Source of the DNA: UBA4733 sp036734945
GTDB taxonomy: Bacteria > Chloroflexota > UBA4733
Direction: 5' to 3'
DNA: 64,000 nucleotides
Assembly (NCBI GenBank): GCA_036734945.1
Contig: DAIMXP010000002.1
Coordinates: forward strand, 89,580-153,579
Shown here piece after piece: positions 59,174-64,000 of the stretch. Each line of letters starts with the position of its first letter. Position 1 is the first letter of the stretch. A model generated the notes under the pieces. That model searched no databases and was not told the DNA's origin. It saw nothing but the letters and a program-made list of their open reading frames with translations. The position numbers were made by a program, and so were the translations under genes.

Positions 59174-60988
59174 TCAGCGGCCCGCCACGTAGGCCGTCTG
59201 CGCGCGTGGTGAGGCGCCGCCGGCCAGCACGCCAGTGGCGGCGTCCCGACTGATTGCTGTGACCTGACCATGGGACCATGGCCCGGACACTGTGACATCG
59301 TGGCCGCGGCTGCGTAGCTCGGCCACCGTTGCTTCCGCCAATCGTCCTTCCACCACGACACGCCGCGGCGCCAGCTCACGCGGATAGAACGAGTTGCGTA
59401 GGTGCAAGGTGTGGAAGGATGCCGCCTCGATCGCCGTTTGCAGGTCCATGCCGAAGTCGACGACGTTCAGGAAAAACTGTAGCGTCCACTGATCCTGCTG
59501 GTCGCCGCCGGGCGTACCGAAGGCGAGCCACGGTTGCCCGTCGCGCAACGCCAGCGACGGGGTCAACGTCGCCCGCGGCCGCTTCCCCGGAGCCAGCGCA
59601 TTCGGATGTCCGGCTTCCAGCACGAACATCTGGCCGCGCGTCCCCAACGGAAACCCCAAACCCGGTATCACCGGCGACGATGGGAACCAGCCGCCGGACG
59701 GCGTTGCCGAAATCATCAGCCCGGTCTCATCGGCAGCGTCGACGTGCGTCGTGTCGCCACGGTAAACGCGCGGGTCCACCGCGGGACCGGACGCTGCTGG
59801 CTGTGGTGACACGTCTCCCGCCCGCACCTCGCCCGACGCCACCCTGTCGATCAACGCCGCGCGCGCCGCGGCGTATTCATCCGCCAACAATCGATCCAGC
59901 GGCGTCTCCGCGAAGCGAGGATCGCCGTAGTAGGCTTCCCGGTCGGCAAAGGCCAGCTTCGCCGCTTCAACGACGGTGTGGACATACTCAGGCGAGTTGT
60001 GGCCCAACGCCCTCAAGTCAAACTGCTGCAGGATGGCCAGTTGCTGGAGGAACACCGGCCCCTGGGTCCACGGCCCGCACTTGAACACGTCGACGCCACG
60101 GTAGCGATACGACACCGGATCTTCCAGCAGCGTCTCATAGTCGGCCAGGTCGGCGGCACGGATGAGACCCTTATGGCTGCCGGTGATGCCAGGAACTGCC
60201 GTGTTCGCGGCAAACCCTTCGATGGCGTCCGCCACCGGTCCACGATAAAACCAGCGCCGGACTTCCTCCAGGGCGCTCTCACGCCCCCGGCCGCGCTCGC
60301 GCACCTCGATATCCAGTGCCTGCTGGAATGTGGCCGCCCAGGCAGGCTGACACAGCACATCCCCCGGCAACGGCACCCGATTACCCGGCATAAACTGTTC
60401 GGCCGAACTTGGCCACCACTCCCGGAAGCGGGTAGCGCTGGCGTTGATCGCGGCGGACAGACCCGGATACACCGGGAAGCCGGACCTTGCCAGTTCTACC
60501 GCCGGACCGAGTGTTTCGGCAAGTCCTAGCCGTCCAAACTGCTGCAGCAGCGTAATCCAGGCGCCGAAGGATGCCGGCACCGTCGCCGGAAGCAGCCCGT
60601 CGCCAGGGATCAGCGAGATACCCTGCTGCTGGAACCAGTCAAGGGTCGCCAACCGTGGCGCGGCGCCCTGACCGCTTATCGAGACGACGCACCGTCGTTG
60701 CGGGTCAAAGACCAGCATCGGACACTCTCCGGCGATGCCGTTGGACTGCGGCAAAACCACCGTCAGACAAAAGCCGGCCGCGGCCGCGGCATCGGCAGCG
60801 TTGCCACCCAGGTCGTAGGCACGCGCGCCGGCGGCCGCCGCCAGGTAATGTCCCGCCGCGACCAGGCCATGCCGGCCATAATAGAGCGGGCGGCAGGTGA
60901 ACGGCATTGCGGCCCTGCTCGGCGCCACGTGCCAGCCTTCCGCTGCACCTGCCTCCGGTTGCGACTTTGCCTGACCACCAATACTCAC
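59174..60988 (-). CDS. Gamma-glutamyltransferase family protein
   Basis: About 604 residues. I chose the GTG at 60988 because AGGAGAG lies at the right distance. GLVAAGHYLAAAAGARAYDL and GNAADAAAAAGFCLTVVLPQ are the usual large-subunit start. The autocleavage site is YRGDTTHVDAADETGLMISA with the catalytic Thr after D. The small subunit includes PRATLTPSLALRDGQPWLAF, TPGGDQQDQWTLQFFLNVVD. No signal peptide is visible, so it may be cytoplasmic, as in capsule/cephalosporin-acylase-like members. Confidence 0.85.
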   Translation of the reverse strand: MSIGGQAKSQPEAGAAEGWHVAPSRAAMPFTCRPLYYGRHGLVAAGHYLAAAAGARAYDLGGNAADAAAAAGFCLTVVLPQSNGIAGECPMLVFDPQRRCVVSISGQGAAPRLATLDWFQQQGISLIPGDGLLPATVPASFGAWITLLQQFGRLGLAETLGPAVELARSGFPVYPGLSAAINASATRFREWWPSSAEQFMPGNRVPLPGDVLCQPAWAATFQQALDIEVRERGRGRESALEEVRRWFYRGPVADAIEGFAANTAVPGITGSHKGLIRAADLADYETLLEDPVSYRYRGVDVFKCGPWTQGPVFLQQLAILQQFDLRALGHNSPEYVHTVVEAAKLAFADREAYYGDPRFAETPLDRLLADEYAAARAALIDRVASGEVRAGDVSPQPAASGPAVDPRVYRGDTTHVDAADETGLMISATPSGGWFPSSPVIPGLGFPLGTRGQMFVLEAGHPNALAPGKRPRATLTPSLALRDGQPWLAFGTPGGDQQDQWTLQFFLNVVDFGMDLQTAIEAASFHTLHLRNSFYPRELAPRRVVVEGRLAEATVAELRSRGHDVTVSGPWSHGQVTAISRDAATGVLAGGASPRAQTAYVAGR

Positions 60989-61242
60989 CGGTATCTCTCC
61001 TGTTCTGCCTCGATCGCACTCCGTCGTTGCCCGGCGAAGCACCTCTACAATACACCACGGACGACGCATCGTATCTTCGTCTCTCAGCCCTACGGGACCG
61101 TTGTTGTGCAGCAACGCCACCGCCCGCGGCGAGCGTGGTAGGATGCTAAGCATGTGGCCATAACTTTGGCATGGGTCGCTCCAGAGGGGATCGGCTTCAA
61201 AAGCATGCCTTTGTTCTGGTTACGTGCTTAGTGCAGGCCGAT

Positions 61243-61272
61243 TTCCTGTGAGAAGAGCCATTCTCACAGGAA
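61243..61272. repeat. Perfect 12-bp hairpin TTCCTGTGAGAA
   Basis: TTCCTGTGAGAA and TTCTCACAGGAA flank GAGCCA. A second small stem AACCGG-TAGA-CCGGTTTT follows at 61296-61313, with a short T run. The stretch 60989-61304 holds no gene; these stems may be terminators for readthrough or copies of a short dispersed repeat. Confidence 0.6.
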
Positions 61273-61304
61273 TCGCTGCTCTTCCAGCTTGCTGTAACCG
61301 GTAG

Positions 61305-61649
61305 ACCGGTTTTCTGTTCCACTGCTACTCAGACCCCTACAAGAACTGGCGGGACATCATCAATCAGTACGACACGGGCGTTGCGATGTGGATCACCGAG
61401 ACCAACACCGACACCGATGCCCACAGCAACCAGAGCTATCCGTCGGGCTGGTACCTCCAAGCGCTCGACGAGATCTCGGTTAACGGCGGGCCGCGCTTCT
61501 GGGCGCTCTGCTGGTTTGTGGACCGAAACTACGGCGTAAGTGATCCAAATACGCAAGGGTGGTGGTTCGATAGCCTGACGCAAGCCATTAACAACTGCGC
61601 CTACGCGAACAACGATTTCAACAGCGCGCTCACGAACACCAGCTATTAA
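61305..61649 (+). pseudogene. Glycoside hydrolase C-terminal fragment
   Basis: The frame is open from 61305 and reads HCYSDPYKNWRDIINQYDTG, VAMWITETNTDTDAH and PRFWALCWFVDRNYGV up to a TAA at 61647. The 'W-I-T-E-T-N' and 'G...W...W' strands look like the last two barrel strands of a GH5/GH39-type glycosidase, with the Glu as a nucleophile candidate. The N-terminal two thirds are missing and no RBS exists, so it is a relic. Confidence 0.55.
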
Positions 61650-61675
61650 GCCCTACAGCGCGCTGTAAGCCTCAA

Positions 61676-61709
61676 GGTGGGGCACGGTCCAGGTGAATCG
61701 TGCCCCACC
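61676..61709. terminator. Strong GC hairpin after the glycosidase fragment
   Basis: GGTGGGGCACG (61676-61686) and CGTGCCCCACC (61699-61709) form an 11-bp perfect stem with a 12-base loop. It lies 27 bp after the TAA. There is no T tract, so termination is plausible but not certain. Confidence 0.5.
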
Positions 61710-61874
61710 GCTCAGCTGGCGAGTCTCACGGAATGCTATGGATTGCGAACACGCGGTAGAGCAGTCCAGCATCACGGGAACCCGTGTTCTTCGTTCTTAA
61801 CTAGCGTGGTAGGATGACCGGGGAGTGCAGCGGACAATCCGCAACCGCTGCAACTAGGGGGAGGGAGCGGAACG

Positions 61875-63083
61875 GTGGTAGTACGCAGTTTCCGAATCGG
61901 CCTGCTCGCTGTGCTCAGCGGGCTACTCCTCAATATCGGTGGGACTGCTCACGCCCAATCCTCGCCCTACGTCACGGTCAGCGGGCTGGTCTACTTCGAC
62001 CAGAACGGCAATGGCCGGCGCGAGGCGAACGAGCCGCTTCTCAGCAACATCCAAATCAAGGTGCAAGGGGCCGCGCCGCCTTCCAGTGCCAGCGCGCGAC
62101 AGAGTACGGGCGATGGGAGTTACTACGAATTGCTCTTGCCTGGCACCTACACCATCCAGGCAGAGCTCGACGACCCCTTCACCGGTTCGCCACCCGGGCA
62201 GCCGGTCCTCGTCTCCAGCCCGCGTACCATCACCGTCACCGCCACCAATCAGACCAACGTGGACCTCGCCATGACGCTTCCGGCGACGCCGCACGACGCC
62301 CGCTATTTCCCGCAGACCGGCTATCGCATCGACGACGACGTGATCTGGAACTACTTCAACGCCCGAGGCGGCGTTACCACCTTCGGCTATCCGGTGAGCC
62401 GGATCTTCCCCTTCCTCGGCTTCTGGACGCAAATCTTCCAACGAGAGATGATCCAGATCGGCGGCCAGGGCGGGGCCAGTGCGCGTCCGATGAACCTGCT
62501 CGATCCCGACCTGATGCCGATCACGAGCCTCAACTTCTCCACCTTCCCGGCCTATGACGCGAGCCTCACCCAGCAGGCGCCGCCGCCCTCCACGGCCGAC
62601 TACGCCGACGCCATCGTCGCATTCGTCCAGCAGCACGCCCCCGACACCTTCGACAGCCAGCCGGTCAACTTCTATCGCACCTTCACCACCACCGTCAGCC
62701 TGCAGACGGCCTACCCCAACGGCGGCGGCAACCCCGGCCTCCTGCCCTTGCTGAATCTGGAAATCTGGGGGGCGCCGACGAGCCAGCCCGCCGCCGACCC
62801 GAAAAACCACAACTTCGTCTACCTGCGCTTCCAACGGGGGATCATGCATTTCGACGCCGGCTGCCACTGCACCCAAGGCATCCTCTTGGCCGATGCCTTC
62901 AAGAGCGTCCTCACCGGACAGAACTTGCCGGCCGACGTGGCGTTGCAAATGACTAGCTCGCCCTACTTGAAGCTCGACGATCCGACCCAGGTCGATGCGG
63001 TGGCGCGGGCAGCAGGCTCAACATTGCCGCGCGTCCAGGGTGAGACTGATCTAGCCTTCGCCTTCATCCCGGTCTCGTCCTAA
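61875..63083 (+). CDS. Secreted protein with SdrD-B/CnaB-like and FGYP-repeat domains
   Basis: 402 residues from a GTG with AGGGGGAGGGAGC upstream. Signal peptide (SFRIGLLAVLSGLLLNIGGT, end AHAQ). SdrD-B-like domain: VSGLVYFDQNGNGRREANEP, SYYELLLPGTYTIQAELD. Next an FGYP-type repeat: RYFPQTGYRIDDDVIWNYFN, ARGGVTTFGYPVSRIF, which matches the repeats of the peptidase at 47388. The C-terminal 150 residues have RGIMHFDAGCHCTQGILLAD. Probably a surface protein; function unknown. Confidence 0.72.
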   Translation: MVVRSFRIGLLAVLSGLLLNIGGTAHAQSSPYVTVSGLVYFDQNGNGRREANEPLLSNIQIKVQGAAPPSSASARQSTGDGSYYELLLPGTYTIQAELDDPFTGSPPGQPVLVSSPRTITVTATNQTNVDLAMTLPATPHDARYFPQTGYRIDDDVIWNYFNARGGVTTFGYPVSRIFPFLGFWTQIFQREMIQIGGQGGASARPMNLLDPDLMPITSLNFSTFPAYDASLTQQAPPPSTADYADAIVAFVQQHAPDTFDSQPVNFYRTFTTTVSLQTAYPNGGGNPGLLPLLNLEIWGAPTSQPAADPKNHNFVYLRFQRGIMHFDAGCHCTQGILLADAFKSVLTGQNLPADVALQMTSSPYLKLDDPTQVDAVARAAGSTLPRVQGETDLAFAFIPVSS

Positions 63084-63319
63084 TTCCTGGCCCACCGTTC
63101 CGTTGCTCCCCATGAGCCGAGCACTGCGAGCAATAAGGGGGTACAGCCAGAATACGCGTAAAAGTAGGACATAGTAGGGCAAAGCCTGCCACGCCATAGT
63201 AACGGGAGCCAGGACGCGGCACGGGTCGCCCTATTGGCAGGGAACTCGCGCCGGATCGAGCGCGTTCATTCCTTGTTGACCACAGTCCACCGATTGGACG
63301 CTGAGACAGGAGCGGCACG

Positions 63320-63529
63320 ATGCCGTGTCTCACGCCGAGGGCGGCCCGGCTCCTCGTGCCCTTGGTCTCGGCGGCGCTGCTTGGCTTGTCCGCATGCAAG
63401 GACGTGCCGTTGTCACCTACTCGGACCACGGCGGTACAGTCAATATCCGTCGGCGGGATTTCATCTGCTCCGCTGGCCGTGTCAACTCGGGGGGGTGTTA
63501 AGGTCGCTGTCACCAGCCGCAAACTGTGA
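63320..63529 (+). pseudogene. Lipoprotein cut off by a MITE-like element
   Basis: ATG 63320: a signal peptide ARLLVPLVSAALLGLSACKD with a lipobox LSAC, then VPLSPTRTTAVQSISVGGIS. From 63491 the frame runs into the inverted end of the element and stops at 63527 (GVKVAVTSRKL is encoded by the element end). About 57 residues of the original protein remain. The gap 63084-63319 shows no gene. Confidence 0.55.
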
Positions 63530-63932
63530 TCGGCATGGTCTCCCAATTCAGGCCGCTGATCATAGCGGCAAGCGGGAACAGTGCCGAGAATGCGGAGAGT
63601 CGGCACTCATTCGGCGCTCCGGTCGTCGAGCAGGGGTGACACGGGCTGAAACATGGGCGCAAATTGGCCGAAGTGCCATATCCACAACGCAAGTCGGTAC
63701 TGCATTGTCGTCACTCTTGTCGCCGTGGGCACGAATAGCGTCCGAGGGGATGGTGTGCGCCGTCCTACTTTGCGGCTGGTGACAGCGACCTTAACAGGGC
63801 TCTGGTGCATAAAGTGGGGAGGTGGTCCGAGTCCATGTTGTCGCGTCGCGGCGCTTGCTTCGGCCCTCTGGTATAGCATACCCTATTCTCGGTGCTCCCC
63901 ACTTTATGCACCAGAGCCTTAACAGCCCCCCA
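63491..63932. mobile_element. MITE-like element 1, carrying a nested second element
   Basis: Left end 63491-63525 (GTTAAGGTCGCTGTCACCAG then CCGCAAA, preceded by a G run). Right end TTTGCGGCTGGTGACAGCGA then CCTTAACAG at 63769-63797, continued by CCCCCC after the nested element. The 27-bp core arms are exact reverse complements. About 315 bp without the insert and no transposase gene. Open frames inside are not convincing. Confidence 0.75.
63798..63918. mobile_element. MITE-like element 2 with 7-bp target duplication
   Basis: 23-bp perfect inverted ends: GGCTCTGGTGCATAAAGTGG and on (63798-63820) and the reverse complement (63896-63918). TTAACAG is repeated directly on both sides (63791-63797 and 63919-63925). 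121 bp, no gene. It is inserted in the right end of element 1. Confidence 0.82.
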
Positions 63933-64000
63933 TGTAGATGCGGATCAGGGTGTGCTTTGAAGTTAGGGTTTGCAGAGACTGCAGGATTGAGCTTCAAATT
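63933..64000. other. Window end, nothing recognised
   Basis: 68 bp after the nested elements with no supported feature. GAAGTTAGGG and GAGCTTCAAA occur, but without a clear structure. Confidence 0.4.

Noticed and set aside
1..64000. tRNA, rRNA, riboswitch or CRISPR array
   Set aside because: Looked for cloverleaf ends, regularly spaced repeats and known aptamer cores by eye; nothing convincing. A covariance-model scan would be decisive.

Overview
The window looks like a chromosomal segment of a high-GC bacterium, most plausibly a Chloroflexota (Thermomicrobia-like or related) genome. This is inferred from GC-rich codon use, GTG/TTG starts, an RqcH/NFACT gene, a fused AhbA-AhbB siroheme decarboxylase, Tat-type lipoproteins, many proteins with FGYP repeats, and dispersed palindromic repeats. 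I saw no rRNA, tRNA or CRISPR array. Assignment is by protein-family recognition only.

Layout. 1-3589: a GAF protein, a HAD hydrolase, a RES/Xre toxin-antitoxin pair, and broken pieces of a LacI-type regulator and a sulfatase. 3932-21851: the most interesting region, a set of related cassettes. Each encodes a small exported protein with a twin-arginine-like leader and a mature part extremely rich in cysteine (12 to 20 Cys), next to a MauE-like membrane protein and/or a MauD-like membrane-anchored thioredoxin. Two cassettes end with an orphan Tat-lipoprotein related to solute-binding proteins. Three carry instead a small unrecognised protein with an internal duplication. Several cassettes are partly degraded: one MauE is truncated, one is absent, one regulator has an in-frame TAG, and one copy of the unknown protein has an in-frame TGA. 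A short promoter-like box recurs in front of four of them. ECF sigma/anti-sigma pairs lie inside and just after the region (16368-18332, 22378-23890), and a methyltransferase gene is embedded in it.

24063-26178: sugar-acid type metabolism (enolase superfamily, Gfo/Idh/MocA). 26377-34944: a defence-like island with a 1720-residue helicase/DUF1998/nuclease protein, two unknown genes, a HicB-like protein and a HEPN-like protein. 35266-37890: a compact overlapping operon of a mobile or phage-derived element (primase-like TOPRIM protein, excisionase-like HTH, small ORFs). 38029-53905: mostly ordinary genes: siroheme decarboxylase, glutaredoxin, rqcH, gmk, transketolase, a GT-C membrane glycosyltransferase, an M23 peptidase, a soluble histidine kinase, MATE, family-4 uracil-DNA glycosylase, dapA. 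54099-63083: a glycosyltransferase, a PadR-ABC exporter module with a near-consensus promoter, prs, a gamma-glutamyltransferase, a glycosidase fragment and an FGYP-repeat secreted protein. 63320-64000: a lipoprotein cut off by two nested MITE-like elements.

Working hypothesis for the main region: the MauE/MauD pair forms or isomerises disulfides in the exported Cys-rich proteins, as MauE and MauD are thought to do for the disulfide-rich methylamine dehydrogenase small subunit. The Cys-rich proteins here are not that subunit: they are shorter, and their mature parts have at most one Trp, whereas the TTQ cofactor needs two. The product and its purpose are unknown.
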